Positions 1 to 9,900 of a DNA stretch of 64,000 bases are shown here, one piece after another; positions within the stretch are counted from its first letter, which is position 1, and each line of letters starts with the position of its first letter. The notes under the pieces are model-generated. The model worked only from the letters and a program-made list of their open reading frames with translations, was not told the DNA's origin and ran no database searches. The position numbers were made by a program, and so were the translations under genes. This DNA comes from Campylobacter hyointestinalis subsp. lawsonii (GTDB taxonomy: Bacteria; Campylobacterota; Campylobacteria; Campylobacterales; Campylobacteraceae): NCBI RefSeq assembly GCF_013372165.1, contig NZ_CP053828.1, positions 1,426,001-1,490,000 of the forward strand, written 5' to 3'.

Positions 1-1
1 T

Positions 2-1633
2 CGTCTTTTAAATGAGAGCAAAGGTCCAGCAGTACGCGGAAGTAGAGCTCAAATCGATATGGATAAATACAGAGTTTATATGCGAAATTTACTTTTAAAT
101 ACTCCAAATTTAGAAGTCACTCAAGAGATAGCTACTGAGATTTTGACACAGAACGGAAAAATCACAGGCGTAAAAACTCACTTAGACAATAGATACAAAA
201 CAGAAAAACTCATCATCACTACAGGAACATTTTTAAATGGGCTCATCCACGTAGGACTAGCCAAACTTGAAGCCGGACGTGTCGGAGAACTAAGCAGTAA
301 AAATCTCTCAAGCTCACTAAAAGGCTTAAATTTAGAAATGGGCAGACTAAAAACCGGCACTTGCCCTAGAGTACTTGCTAGTAGCATAGATTTTAGCGTT
401 TTAGAAGTTCAAGAAGGCGACGCAAATCCAGCCCAGTTTAGCTTCCGTACAAAAGATTTCAATCCAACTCAACTACCTTGTTATATAGCCTATACAAATG
501 AAACTACTCACGATATCATAAGATCAAATTTTGATAGAGCCCCGCTATTTACAGGTCAGATAGAAGGGATCGGTCCTAGATATTGTCCTAGCATAGAAGA
601 CAAGATAAATCGTTTTGGGGATAGAGATCGCCATCATCTTTTCATCGAACCTCAGACTCTAGAAGCTACAGAGTACTATGTAAATGGTTTTTCGACAAGT
701 TTGCCTTATGATGCTCAAGTAGATATGCTACACTCTGTTAAGGGCTTTGAAAATGCTAAAATAGTTCGCCACGGATACGCCATAGAGTATGACTACGTGA
801 TGCCTACAGAGCTTAAACATAGCTTGGAAACAAAAAAAGTTAGCGGACTTTACCTAGCAGGACAGATAAATGGTACCACAGGATACGAAGAAGCCGCGGC
901 TCAAGGGCTAATGGCTGGAATAAACGCTACTTTAAGTTTGCAAGGAAAAGATCCGCTAGTTTTGCGCCGTGATGAGAGCTATATAGGCGTTCTTATCGAC
1001 GATCTAGTCACAAAAGGTACAAAAGAGCCATATAGAATGTTTACATCTAGAGCCGAGTATCGTTTACTTTTACGTGAAGATAATGCAAACTTGCGTCTTA
1101 GCGAGTATGGATTTAACATAGGGCTTTTACCAAAAGATGCTTACGAAGATATGTTAAATTTGCGTTCAAATTTAAAAAAAGGTATGGAAATCTTGCTTAC
1201 AAAAGAGCTAAGTCCTACAAAACAAAATTTAGAGTTTTTAGCAAGTTTAAACGAAGACAATATCAACGAAAAAATGCCACTACAAAAGATAGTCGCACGC
1301 AAAACATTTACTATAGAAAAGTTAAAAAAGCTAGATGATTTTTTTGCAAATTTAGATGAAAATAGTCTAAACCAAATTCTAACTGAGGCAAAATACTACC
1401 ATTACATTTCTCAACAACGCCTTGAAGTAGAAAAGATGAAAGGACTTTTAAATGTTGAAATTCCTAAAGATCTTGAGTTTAAAAGCATAAGCGGACTAAG
1501 TAATGAAGTCGTCGAAAAACTAAATAAATTTACTCCGCCTACGCTAGCTGCAGCTTCAAACATCAGCGGTATAACTCCAGCAGCCATCGATATACTTCAT
1601 ATAGCCATAAAATCGAGGCAAAATAAGCGATAA
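2..1633 (+). CDS. mnmG: tRNA uridine-5-carboxymethylaminomethyl modification enzyme MnmG (5' end outside the window)
   Basis: This is the FAD-dependent partner of MnmE, which makes the cmnm5 modification of the wobble uridine (U34) in several tRNAs. The frame is open from base 2, before the first ATG at 59. The residues encoded by bases 2-58 read [18 protein letters not shown], a hallmark stretch of the MnmG N-terminal region, so the true start lies upstream of the window. Further family features are [21 protein letters not shown] and the C-terminal helical domain with [14 protein letters not shown]. Only about the first hundred residues, including the FAD dinucleotide motif, should be missing. 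A 14-bp palindrome (1630-1643) covers the stop codon. The next gene is 340 bp away, so this is probably the end of a transcript. Confidence 0.96.
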   Translation, partial: RLLNESKGPAVRGSRAQIDMDKYRVYMRNLLLNTPNLEVTQEIATEILTQNGKITGVKTHLDNRYKTEKLIITTGTFLNGLIHVGLAKLEAGRVGELSSKNLSSSLKGLNLEMGRLKTGTCPRVLASSIDFSVLEVQEGDANPAQFSFRTKDFNPTQLPCYIAYTNETTHDIIRSNFDRAPLFTGQIEGIGPRYCPSIEDKINRFGDRDRHHLFIEPQTLEATEYYVNGFSTSLPYDAQVDMLHSVKGFENAKIVRHGYAIEYDYVMPTELKHSLETKKVSGLYLAGQINGTTGYEEAAAQGLMAGINATLSLQGKDPLVLRRDESYIGVLIDDLVTKGTKEPYRMFTSRAEYRLLLREDNANLRLSEYGFNIGLLPKDAYEDMLNLRSNLKKGMEILLTKELSPTKQNLEFLASLNEDNINEKMPLQKIVARKTFTIEKLKKLDDFFANLDENSLNQILTEAKYYHYISQQRLEVEKMKGLLNVEIPKDLEFKSISGLSNEVVEKLNKFTPPTLAAASNISGITPAAIDILHIAIKSRQNKR

Positions 1634-1973
1634 ACGCGTTTATATCTAGAGAGTTATGAGTGCTTTTATTGTTTTTCTTTGGCTTAATGGCGCTAGAGTG
1701 TTGATAATAGGGCGTTATTATGATAATTTTAGCTTTTAAATTTTGTTTTTATATGAGCGTTAAAAATTTAAATAATATTAATATGCAATGAATTTGCTCC
1801 TATATATAAAATTTAAATAAACAGATTAAATAATTTTTTAATTTTAAAATACTATAATTACAAGTTATCAGGTGATTTTGCATTACTATTATTTAAATTT
1901 AGTATTACGTGATGAGCTTGACTAAAACCAAATTTGATTAAAACAAATAATAAATCAAATCGAAAGGAAATAA
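1634..1973. other. 340-bp intergenic region with the petABC promoter
   Basis: No convincing gene is visible. A 28-codon ORF from an ATG at 1656 has no ribosome binding site or recognisable product. The right half is extremely AT-rich and carries the promoter of petABC, followed by a leader of about 110 bases that ends in an AAAGGA ribosome binding site before the petA ATG. The palindrome at 1630-1643 and an AT-rich inverted repeat near 1700-1722 could help end mnmG transcription, but neither is a strong terminator. Confidence 0.6.
1853..1858 (+). promoter_or_regulatory. -10 box (TATAAT) upstream of petABC
   Basis: A perfect TATAAT lies about 115 bases before the petA start and is preceded by T/A-rich tracts, as is usual for sigma-70 promoters in Campylobacter, which lack a conserved -35 box. 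The predicted transcript start is near 1865. Confidence 0.5.
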
Positions 1974-2477
1974 ATGTCTGTAGAAAAGCAAAGACGTGAT
2001 TTCATAGGCATGGCATTTGGCGCAGTCGCTGCGGTGGGTGGCGCATTTGCTCTTGTTGGTATGAAAAAAACATGGGATCCGCTTCCTAGTGTAAAGGCAG
2101 CAGGATTTACGACTGTTGATCTAAGCCCTATGCAAGCTGGAGAGTTCCGCCAAGTAGAATGGCGTAAAAAACCTATTTTCATCATCAAAAAAAATGATGA
2201 AATGAAAGCAAATCCAAATAGAGATATAGTTATCGGTAACGATAGATATATGGTAGCTATCGGACTTTGCACACATCTTGGCTGTATCCCTAGCTGGTCA
2301 GCTAGTCAAAATATGTTTAAATGTGCGTGTCACGGAGGTGAGTTTGACGCAAGTGGAGTGAATACTTTTGGACCGCCACCACGCCCACTAGATATCCCAC
2401 CATTTAGAATCGACGGTACAAAACTTGTTTTAGGCGAAGAAGGTCCTGAATACAAGAAACTAGCCGGCTTAGCTTAA
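1974..2477 (+). CDS. petA: Ubiquinol-cytochrome c reductase, Rieske iron-sulfur subunit
   Basis: This is the Rieske [2Fe-2S] subunit of the cytochrome bc1 complex. It takes electrons from the quinol and passes them to cytochrome c1 on the periplasmic side of the inner membrane. The protein is 167 aa. Its N-terminus has a charged head with an arginine pair (RRDF) and one hydrophobic anchor (residues 10-30), resembling a Tat-type signal anchor. The cluster-binding motifs are CTHLGC (residues 99-104) and CACHGG (117-122), giving two Cys and two His ligands. An AAAGGA ribosome binding site precedes the ATG. It is the first gene of petABC, with petB 14 bp downstream. Confidence 0.96.
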   Translation: MSVEKQRRDFIGMAFGAVAAVGGAFALVGMKKTWDPLPSVKAAGFTTVDLSPMQAGEFRQVEWRKKPIFIIKKNDEMKANPNRDIVIGNDRYMVAIGLCTHLGCIPSWSASQNMFKCACHGGEFDASGVNTFGPPPRPLDIPPFRIDGTKLVLGEEGPEYKKLAGLA

Positions 2478-2491
2478 GAGAAAGGGAGAAA

Positions 2492-3748
2492 ATGGCACAT
2501 ATTACAAAAGCTACTAGCGTTTATGATTGGTTTGAGCAACGTATCGCTATCACTAAGTTATGGAATGTTTTAGCTGGACAATACTGGATCCCAAAAAATA
2601 TAAATTTCCTTTGGGCAATGGGTGTTATCCTTACGACGTTATTTACAGTTTTGTTTGTAACTGGTCTTTTGCTAGTTATGTATTATAAACCAGATGCAAA
2701 TTTGGCTTTTGATAGCGTAAATTACACTATTATGAAAGAAGTTGAGTATGGTTGGCTATGGCGTCATATGCACGCAGTTGCCGCTTCGGTTATATTTTTG
2801 ATACTTTATATCCACGCATTTGTAGGAATTTATTACGGCTCATACAAAAAAGGTCGCGAGATGATATGGGTAAGCGGTATGCTTCTTTTCCTTATATTTT
2901 CAGCTGAAGCATTCAGCGGATATATGTTGCCTTGGGGACAAATGAGCTACTGGGCAGCACAAGTTATCACTCAACTTTTTGGCGGTATTCCAGTCATTGG
3001 TGAGGCGCTTGTTGAATGGATAAGAGGAGATTACGCAGTTAGCGATCCTACTCTTACTAGATTTTTTATGTTACACGTTTGCTTACTTCCTATAGTAATC
3101 ATCATGGTTATAGTTATCCACTTCTACACTCTAAGAGTTCCTCATGTAAATAATCTAGAAGGTGAAGAGATAGACTTTGAGCTTGAGGCTGAAAAATACT
3201 TGAGCGGTGACACAAAAAATTCAAAAGTCATACCATTTTGGCCTGGATTTTTAAGTAAAGACTTTATGTATATATCATTTTTTATGATTTTCTTTACTTA
3301 TTTGGTAACTTTCCATTTTAACTTTGCTATGGATCCTATAAACTTTGATCCTGCAAACGCTTCAAAAACTCCTACTCACATCTATCCTGAGTGGTATTTC
3401 TTGTGGCAATATGAAATTTTACGGGGATTTTTCTTTGATATCCCACTAGGTTTTACAACATTAAAAGCAGCAGATCTTGGCTCACTAGCGATGGGATTTG
3501 CTGGAATTTCTCTATTCTTTATGCCATTATATGATAGAAGCAATGTAGTTGCTCCAGCCCACAAAAGACCAGCGTTTTTTGTATGGTTTTGGCTACTTAT
3601 TATTGATCTAATCGTTTTAACGATATATGGAAAACTTCCTCCAACAGGCTTTAATGCTTGGATAGGATTTTATGCTTCTATTAGCTATTTAGCTTTATTA
3701 TTAGTGGTGTTACCTATCATTACAATACGCGAAAGAAAAGGGGAATAA
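2492..3748 (+). CDS. petB: Ubiquinol-cytochrome c reductase, cytochrome b subunit
   Basis: This is the membrane-embedded di-heme core of the bc1 complex, with the two quinone sites. The 418-aa protein shows multiple hydrophobic helices and paired haem histidines in the segments WRHMHAVAAS and HVCLLPIVIIMVIVIH. It also has the PEWYF motif of the quinol oxidation (Qo) site (in HIYPEWYFLWQYE). The length matches full-length b-type subunits, with the N-terminal cytochrome b and C-terminal subunit IV regions fused. The ribosome binding site GAAAGGGAG precedes the ATG. The gene is directly followed by petC with no intergenic base. Confidence 0.97.
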   Translation: MAHITKATSVYDWFEQRIAITKLWNVLAGQYWIPKNINFLWAMGVILTTLFTVLFVTGLLLVMYYKPDANLAFDSVNYTIMKEVEYGWLWRHMHAVAASVIFLILYIHAFVGIYYGSYKKGREMIWVSGMLLFLIFSAEAFSGYMLPWGQMSYWAAQVITQLFGGIPVIGEALVEWIRGDYAVSDPTLTRFFMLHVCLLPIVIIMVIVIHFYTLRVPHVNNLEGEEIDFELEAEKYLSGDTKNSKVIPFWPGFLSKDFMYISFFMIFFTYLVTFHFNFAMDPINFDPANASKTPTHIYPEWYFLWQYEILRGFFFDIPLGFTTLKAADLGSLAMGFAGISLFFMPLYDRSNVVAPAHKRPAFFVWFWLLIIDLIVLTIYGKLPPTGFNAWIGFYASISYLALLLVVLPIITIRERKGE

Positions 3749-4774
3749 ATGAAAGAATTAAAGGCGTTTATCATAGTTCTCGTAGTAACTGGCGTCATAT
3801 ACTGGGGAGTTGAGCCTTACGCACATTCAGTTTTGAACCCTCACGTAGAACCGGCAAATTTTGATTTTGCAAAAGAAGATATAAATCTTGCTAAATCAAA
3901 CGTGGCAAATTCTCAAGCCACCTTGCAAGAAGCACAAGCAAGTGGCGATAAAGAAGCTATCAAATCAGCTCAAAAAATAGTAGATATAAACAAAGCTACT
4001 TTGGACAAATATACAGCATTTTGGGCTGATATAAACTCTATAGATCTTGCTAAAGGCGACGCAAACAGAGGTGCTGAGCTCGTAAATGCAGCAGGTTGTA
4101 CAGGATGTCATGGCATAGCATCAGCAAATATTCCTGAGCCTATGGATCCAAAAGCCGCTAGTGAAAGCTTTGGCGTAGCTCCTCCTGATCTTAGCACTGC
4201 TGGATATCTTTATGATTCTAAATTCCTAGCTGCTCTTATCAAAGATCCAGTTACCGCACTAAAAGTCGGTCATAAATTCGGCGATGAAAATCCATTTCCT
4301 ATGACTGCGTTTATGGGTGCTGGCGGTGATCTAAATAGTGAGATTGCTGACCTAGTAGCTTACTTTAAAAGTATAGCTCCAAAAGAGATGAGCGATAAAG
4401 AAGTATTTGTAAATGCTTGTGCGAGATGTCATGATATGAAATATGAGGGCGTTTATGCAAACGGCAATAAACAAAGCATAGCAAGCTATCTTGGCACTAC
4501 GCCTCCTGATCTTTCTATGTATATCCGTTCAAGAAGTATTGATTACTTGCATAACTTTATAAACGATACTCAAAAACTTCTTCCTGGCACTTCTATGCCA
4601 CGTGTCGGACTAAATGAGAAAGCTCAAAATCAAGCAGTTGCTTATATGAGTAAAGCAGGAGATAGCAAAAAAGCTGAGCGTGAAACAACTGGTCTATATA
4701 TGATGGGTTATTTCTTTATACTTGGTATATTTGCACTACTTTGGAAGAAGAAAATTTGGTCTAAATTACACTAA
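3749..4774 (+). CDS. petC: Ubiquinol-cytochrome c reductase, di-haem cytochrome c1 subunit
   Basis: This is the haem c subunit of the bc1 complex, which hands electrons to soluble cytochrome c. The 341-aa protein has an N-terminal membrane segment (about residues 5-21), a helical insert (about 40-95), two c-type haem motifs, CTGCH at 117-121 and CARCH at 224-228, and a C-terminal anchor (about 315-337) with a KKK cytoplasmic tail. Two haem-binding modules in one cytochrome c1 chain is the form known from Campylobacterota rather than the mono-haem c1 of alphaproteobacteria. It is the last gene of the operon and is followed by a strong hairpin terminator. Confidence 0.95.
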   Translation: MKELKAFIIVLVVTGVIYWGVEPYAHSVLNPHVEPANFDFAKEDINLAKSNVANSQATLQEAQASGDKEAIKSAQKIVDINKATLDKYTAFWADINSIDLAKGDANRGAELVNAAGCTGCHGIASANIPEPMDPKAASESFGVAPPDLSTAGYLYDSKFLAALIKDPVTALKVGHKFGDENPFPMTAFMGAGGDLNSEIADLVAYFKSIAPKEMSDKEVFVNACARCHDMKYEGVYANGNKQSIASYLGTTPPDLSMYIRSRSIDYLHNFINDTQKLLPGTSMPRVGLNEKAQNQAVAYMSKAGDSKKAERETTGLYMMGYFFILGIFALLWKKKIWSKLH

Positions 4775-4778
4775 TATT

Positions 4779-4804
4779 TTGCCCCTTTTTATAGGGGCAA
4801 TTTT
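4779..4804 (+). terminator. Rho-independent terminator of petABC
   Basis: Eight base pairs of stem (TTGCCCCT / AGGGGCAA) with a six-base loop are followed by a TTTT run. It lies five bases past the petC stop codon. Confidence 0.85.
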
Positions 4805-4879
4805 GCTTTTATTATCTATTTTTATCATACCAAAACAGAGCATTATTATCCCAAACTATAAATATTTACACTTTTAAAA

Positions 4880-4885
4880 TATAAT
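4880..4885 (+). promoter_or_regulatory. -10 box (TATAAT) for the small hypothetical operon
   Basis: A TATAAT sits 24 bases before the TTG start at 4909 in a very AT-rich context. It would give a leader of fewer than 20 bases. Confidence 0.45.
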
Positions 4886-4908
4886 TTTAAAAATTTAAAG
4901 GTCGAATT

Positions 4909-5217
4909 TTGAATATAACTAAAAAAATAAAAGCAAACAGAGCTATAAAAGCAGCAAGTTCAAAACTACAAAAAACATTTGATTATGCAAAGCTTAGCGG
5001 TAGCAAACTTAAAAATAGAGTAGATGCAAAGATACAAGAAAAAGCAGTTCTTGCTCTAAAAGCCAAACTGACTATGAATCACAAAAGTTTTGATGATTTT
5101 AACGATGATGAGCTTGAGATAATGCTAATAGATGAAAAAAGTCGCATAGTAGATAGTTTAAAAAACAAAACCATAGTAGCGGCTTTAGCTATACTAGGAC
5201 TTGATTTTCTAGTCTAG
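4909..5217 (+). CDS. Hypothetical protein, 102 aa, basic helical with hydrophobic C-terminus
   Basis: I do not recognise this protein. It starts with TTG, supported by AAGG seven bases upstream and by the absence of any in-frame ATG until mid-gene. The first 50 residues are strongly basic and helical (repeated KxK/Kxxx). A short acidic stretch (FDDFNDDELEIM) follows, and the protein ends in a hydrophobic segment (TIVAALAILGLDFLV) that could be a C-terminal membrane anchor. The following gene is only 9 bp downstream and also encodes a small membrane protein, so the two are probably co-transcribed. No function can be assigned from sequence. Confidence 0.75.
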   Translation: MNITKKIKANRAIKAASSKLQKTFDYAKLSGSKLKNRVDAKIQEKAVLALKAKLTMNHKSFDDFNDDELEIMLIDEKSRIVDSLKNKTIVAALAILGLDFLV

Positions 5218-5226
5218 GAAAAACAA

Positions 5227-5604
5227 GTGATAAAAGGTATAAAATCAGCCATATTTTGGACGTTTATTTACAAATTTAGAAAACGACTTGCACTGATCTT
5301 GATGCTTATATTTTTAGTGCTAATTTCACAATTCATATATACCGACGTAGTAGAATATCTCAAGCTAACAAAGCAAGAAGATATCATAGGATACGCACTT
5401 TTTGCAAAGTGGATATTGTCTATATCTTGTATATCTTTTGTGGTATATATTTTATTTGGACTATCAAAACAAAGAGTGCAAAAACCAAAACCACTAAAAG
5501 AAGATGAAGATAGCAAACTAATTGATAGAGAGAAAAGATTTATAAATAAAAAGCTTAGAACAAAAACTGAAATAATAATGGGATCAAAAAAAGATGATAG
5601 ATAG
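5227..5604 (+). CDS. Hypothetical membrane protein, 125 aa
   Basis: I do not recognise this protein. It starts with GTG and is preceded by a GGAAAA ribosome binding site overlapping the end of the upstream gene. Two membrane helices are visible, about residues 18-38 (RLALILMLIFLVLISQFIY) and 60-80 (AKWILSISCISFVVYILF). A highly charged cytoplasmic tail follows, rich in Lys and Glu/Asp. The stop codon at 5604 directly abuts the 3' end of tRNA-Asn on the other strand (5605), an unusually tight convergent arrangement. It is likely co-transcribed with the preceding 102-aa gene. Confidence 0.75.
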   Translation: MIKGIKSAIFWTFIYKFRKRLALILMLIFLVLISQFIYTDVVEYLKLTKQEDIIGYALFAKWILSISCISFVVYILFGLSKQRVQKPKPLKEDEDSKLIDREKRFINKKLRTKTEIIMGSKKDDR

Positions 5605-5679
5605 TGGCTCCGGATGCTGGATTCGAACCAGCGACCAATCGGTTAACAGCCGACTACTCTACCGCTGAGCTAATCCGGA
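5605..5679 (-). tRNA. tRNA-Asn (anticodon GUU), CCA encoded
   Basis: Read on the minus strand, a 75-base cloverleaf runs from TCCGGAT to a G discriminator and an encoded CCA. The seven-base acceptor arms TCCGGAT/ATCCGGA pair perfectly. The D-loop (TAGCTCAGCGG), the anticodon loop with GTT (CTGTTAACC), and the T-arm GGTTCGAATCC are all canonical. Translation of the opposite strand gives a typical tRNA-derived false protein, which I rejected. Confidence 0.97.
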
Positions 5680-5784
5680 ATGTATATAAAAAAGAGTTTG
5701 AATTATATCTAAAAACCTTTTATTTGTCAATAAAAATTAGCTTAAATAAAATCCTGTTTGATCTTAATAATCATAAGATTATAT

Positions 5785-5808
5785 AAATTTAAAAGCCTTT
5801 TTAAATTT
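5785..5808 (-). terminator. Possible terminator of queH
   Basis: A ten-base-pair AT-rich stem (AAATTTAAAA / TTTTAAATTT) with a four-base loop GCCT overlaps the queH stop codon. On the minus strand it lacks a clean T run, so it is only a moderate candidate. Confidence 0.4.
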
Positions 5809-6868
5809 TCACCTTTTCTATGATCTGCGGATAGATAACACTACTAGCTTGTACTTCAAACTTCCCAGCCCTTATCTCATCAAGTACGATGATAGGAGAT
5901 AAGCTAAAACCGACTTCTATAAGTTTTCTTACTTTTAGTTCGCGTCCTAATTTAGGCGGACATTTCATAAGCTCCAAAACATCTTTATAGCCAAATCCGC
6001 CAAGCTCATTAAACTTAGCAAGACTTAAGAGTTTAGCACCATCATTTGTTACATTTATCAGCTCACCACCGCTATGAAGAGTAAATTTAAGCATATTTCT
6101 ACCAAAATGTGAATAAAACAGGATATAGCTAGGCACAAAAACACCATCAACACAAACTTTTGCAAATTTAAGACGATAGTTTAGTATTTTTTTTCTCACC
6201 AGATCAAATTCTATGCCGTTTTTTTCATATTTTCTAACTTTTTTATATAATTTTAAACGGCTTTTTATAGAGCCAAACTGAACCTGCCCGCCCAAAGGCT
6301 CAAAAAGCTCGTCTAAGATCTCATCTTTGGCTCTTTGTTTTTCTAGAGCAAATACACAACCGCAGTAATTTTGATGATAAAGCTTATCTTTTTTAGCCAG
6401 ATCAAACTGCTCCATTGTCCCGCCATTTTTACGGAAATCCACCGCCACAGGCTCTAAACTAGTATCTTTTATGGCATTGTTTAGTGCATTTTTTAGCTGA
6501 TTAAAATCTTTTTTTGGGCTCATCAAAAGCGTTGTAGTAAGCCTTTTACAGCCTAAATTTACCGCCATTTTAGCAGAATTTCCTACACGAAAATCAAAAC
6601 AATACTCGCACCTTTTACCTTTTTCAGGCTCTTTTTCAAGCCCTTTTGTGCCACTAAGCCAACTTTCATAATCATAGTCTCCACATATAAGCTTAATCCC
6701 TAGCTTTTTACAGCTTCTTTTTACGTCTTTATAACGCAACGAAAACTCGCTATAAGGATGAATGTTTGGATCATAAAAATAACCGATAATTCGCTCATTT
6801 GGATATACTTTTTTAAGCTTTTGTAAAAAGTAGTGGCTATCGACACTACAGCATATATGAACTAACAA
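5801..6868 (-). CDS. queH: Epoxyqueuosine reductase QueH (DUF208 family)
   Basis: This enzyme is predicted to reduce epoxyqueuosine to queuosine, the last step of wobble-base queuosine synthesis in tRNAs with GUN anticodons, including the neighbouring tRNA-Asn. The N-terminal 190 residues show the QueH cysteine pairs: CC in LVHICCSVDS, CEYC near residue 87, and the YCGC motif near residue 168. It is an iron-sulfur enzyme replacing the cobalamin-dependent QueG. The protein is 355 aa, much longer than minimal QueH enzymes, with a C-terminal extension of about 160 residues of unknown role. I believe such extended forms are common in Campylobacter and Helicobacter. It is transcribed divergently from the following envelope-protein gene. 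Confidence 0.88.
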   Translation of the reverse strand: MLVHICCSVDSHYFLQKLKKVYPNERIIGYFYDPNIHPYSEFSLRYKDVKRSCKKLGIKLICGDYDYESWLSGTKGLEKEPEKGKRCEYCFDFRVGNSAKMAVNLGCKRLTTTLLMSPKKDFNQLKNALNNAIKDTSLEPVAVDFRKNGGTMEQFDLAKKDKLYHQNYCGCVFALEKQRAKDEILDELFEPLGGQVQFGSIKSRLKLYKKVRKYEKNGIEFDLVRKKILNYRLKFAKVCVDGVFVPSYILFYSHFGRNMLKFTLHSGGELINVTNDGAKLLSLAKFNELGGFGYKDVLELMKCPPKLGRELKVRKLIEVGFSLSPIIVLDEIRAGKFEVQASSVIYPQIIEKVKI

Positions 6869-6950
6869 ATTTAAACCTTTTTTGTTTTTATGATAGCAAA
6901 ATGCGGTTTTTAAATTTATTAAATTTATCTATTTTGTACTCATTTTTTTA

Positions 6951-6956
6951 TATAAT
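6951..6956 (+). promoter_or_regulatory. -10 box (TATAAT) of the DUF748 gene
   Basis: A TATAAT lies 24 bases before the ATG, and an AAAAAGGAGAGG ribosome binding site stands between them. T-rich tracts precede it. Confidence 0.5.
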
Positions 6957-6979
6957 TAAGCACTAAAAAGGAGAGGTCT

Positions 6980-9900
6980 ATGAAAACTAAAATAACTGCA
7001 GTGATTATCTGCTTTGTCGCTACTTTGTACGTGATATTTGGCTTTTTTATAGCCCCAAAACTTATAGCTCACTACGCTACAAAAATCGCTATTGAAAAAG
7101 ATCTAAATTTAACCATAAAAGATATCAAGATAAATCCTTTCACATTTGAAGCAAACATCACCGGTGTAGAGGTTTTGCAAAAATTGCCTATCATTAGATT
7201 TGATGCTATTTATGTAGATTTTGAACCATCAAATTTATTTGATAAAACCATAAATATAAAAACGTTAAAACTTCAAAATCCTCAAGTATTTATCCAAAAA
7301 GATGAAAATAACACCTTTAATTTTTCATTTTTACTCCAAAATGATCTTAATCAAACAAGCAAAAGTGAGCCGCAAAGCGACAAACTCAACTTTGAGTATA
7401 AGATAAAAAACCTCGAGATAACAAACGCAATGTTTGACTATCTAGATCTAAAGAGTGGTTTTAAGCTTAATTTGCAAAATATGAACTATAAATTATCAAA
7501 TTTATCCACAAAAGATAAAAAGCTAGGATTTCACTCTCTATTAGCTGATTCAAACCTGGCAAATCACATAATTATTGATGCAAATGCTAGTTTTAATCCT
7601 GTGAAAATAGATGGAATTTTAGAAATTAAAGAATTAGATATAAACCCTATTTGGGTCTCATTTTTACAAGATATGCCTCTTAGCATTGAGAGTGCGACTT
7701 TAAGCTCAAAGATAGATTATAAGCTGGTTTTTGATGAAAACTTAAGTATAAAAGCAGATGTAAATACACTCATAAAAGACTTAAATATCTCTCAAAATAC
7801 AAATAAATTTGCTCTTAGCTCTTTTTATGTCCCGCACTTTAGCCTTGAGCTTGAAAATAGCAGTGAAGATTTCAACATAAAAGTCCAAGCAAAAGAGATC
7901 ATAGCTTCTAAATTTAAAACTAAATTTGAAGAATTTGATGCAAAACTAGGTGATATGAACTTAACAAACCAAACTATAACATATAGCCAAAAGTTCGGCA
8001 CCAATATAAATTTAGATCTACTAAAGCTAGGAAATTTTAACGCCGCAAAACAAGGATTAAATTTAGATATAAGCAAGCTTAATCTAAATAAATTTGAGTT
8101 AAAAAACGAACTTATAAGCACAAAAAATATCTCCATTTTAGAAGCAAATTCGCATCTAGATGAGAAAAATTATCTAGAACTTAAATCATTTATCATAGAT
8201 GATCTAAATTTTTTAGATAACAATCTTTCTATAAAAAACATAAGCGTTCAAAAGCCAAATTTTGCTAGTTTTATAGACGATAAAGGCCCTAAACTTATAA
8301 ATTCTTTTTTAAATTTAATACCTAAAAGTAGCAATAAAACAAGCAAAAATAGTAAAGAATTTGACTACAACATACAAAATTTCACTCTAAAAAACGGCTC
8401 ACTAAACCTAAGCGATCCATTTAGCCAAAACAGACTAAAAAATATAGAAATAACGGCAAAAAATATCCAAAATAAAGATAAGTTTGAATTAAATTTAGAC
8501 ATAAAAGATCAGATTTTGGATCTAAAAAGTAGTAATTCAATAGATACTAGCAAGTTAAAATTCGACTCAAACTTAAAGCTTAGGCTACACAACTTGCATT
8601 TTCTCAAACCATACTTAAAAGAACATATAAACACGCAAAATTTAAATGCGAATTTAAGCCTAAATGCAAAGACAAGCTTTGATAAATTTATAAAAACAAA
8701 AGCAGACCTTGCCATAAATAATTTTTCTATAAATGATGAGAAAAACGAGCTTTTAGGTTCGTTCAAAAGCCTTACGGGGCATATAAATTTCCAAGAAAAC
8801 AACCTTTTTATATCAAATATCAAACTAGAAAATCCTAATCTTAAATTAGCAATTTCAAAGCAAAAAGAGCTAAATATCTTAAATCTCATCAAAACAAAAG
8901 ATGCAAAGCAAACTAGCAATGATAATCCAGCTTTAAACATAAATTTAAAAAACATCAATATAAAAAATGGTTCTTTGGAGTTTAAAGATGAAAGCTTACC
9001 TATAGTTTTTGATACAAATATAACTAAAATTTCAACAACCATAAACGAGATATCAAACAACAAGACTAGCAATATCGCACTTCACGGAGTTGTTGCAAAC
9101 TACGGATTTAGCGAGATCTTGGTCACCACTATGCCTTTTAACCCTACTTCTAATACAGATCTTATATTGCGATTTAAAAATATAAATTTGAAAAACATTA
9201 CGCCATATTCGGTCAAATTTTTAGGATATGAGATAGATGATGGCAGACTAAACGTAAATCTAAACTATAAGATAAAAAATTCCATTTTAAATGCCTCAAA
9301 CTCACTAAATTTCGATAACCTTACTCTAGGACGCGAAATTCCTAGCAAAGACGCCGTAAGTCTTCCTTTAAAGTTAGCCATATCCATACTAAGGGACTCA
9401 AACAACCAAATAGACATCAATCTACCTATCAATGGCGATCTAAACAGCCCTGAGTTTAGCTATGCAAGTATAGTATGGAAAGCTATTTTTCAGCTATTTA
9501 GCGATATAGTTACTAGCCCGTTTAGATTTATAGGAAACGCACTTAACATAAGCGTAGATGAGCTTAGCAGTATAGACTTTGCTCCTGGAAGTGCATTTTT
9601 ACTAGAGACAAGCGAAAATAAAATCAAAAAATTAGCAGATATCGCTCAGAAAAAACCAGATATCGTATTTACTTTATCACCTACATACAGCACTAAAACA
9701 GACACTTACGCCATAGCAAGTAGAGCCGTACAAAGAGAGATAGCCCTAGCTATGAATACTAAAGATCTAAACTATGAAAATGCTACAAAAATGCTCTTTA
9801 GACAAAAAATAAACAACGAAAACTTTGTAAATGCCGATGTTGCCATAGAAAAGCTCATAAATTTGACAAAAGTCTCAGAAAACAAGATCTTAAATATAGC

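Noticed and set aside
1656-1742. A 28-codon ORF between mnmG and petA
   Set aside because: It lacks a ribosome binding site and any recognisable motif; chance ORFs of this length are expected.
5604-5786. A 60-codon plus-strand ORF beginning MAPDAGFEPATNRLTADYS
   Set aside because: It is the complement of the tRNA-Asn gene read as protein, a well-known artefact.
8509-9072. A 187-codon minus-strand ORF
   Set aside because: It lies wholly inside the long DUF748 gene on the other strand and is a low-complexity Phe/Leu/Ser shadow of its Lys/Asn-rich codons.
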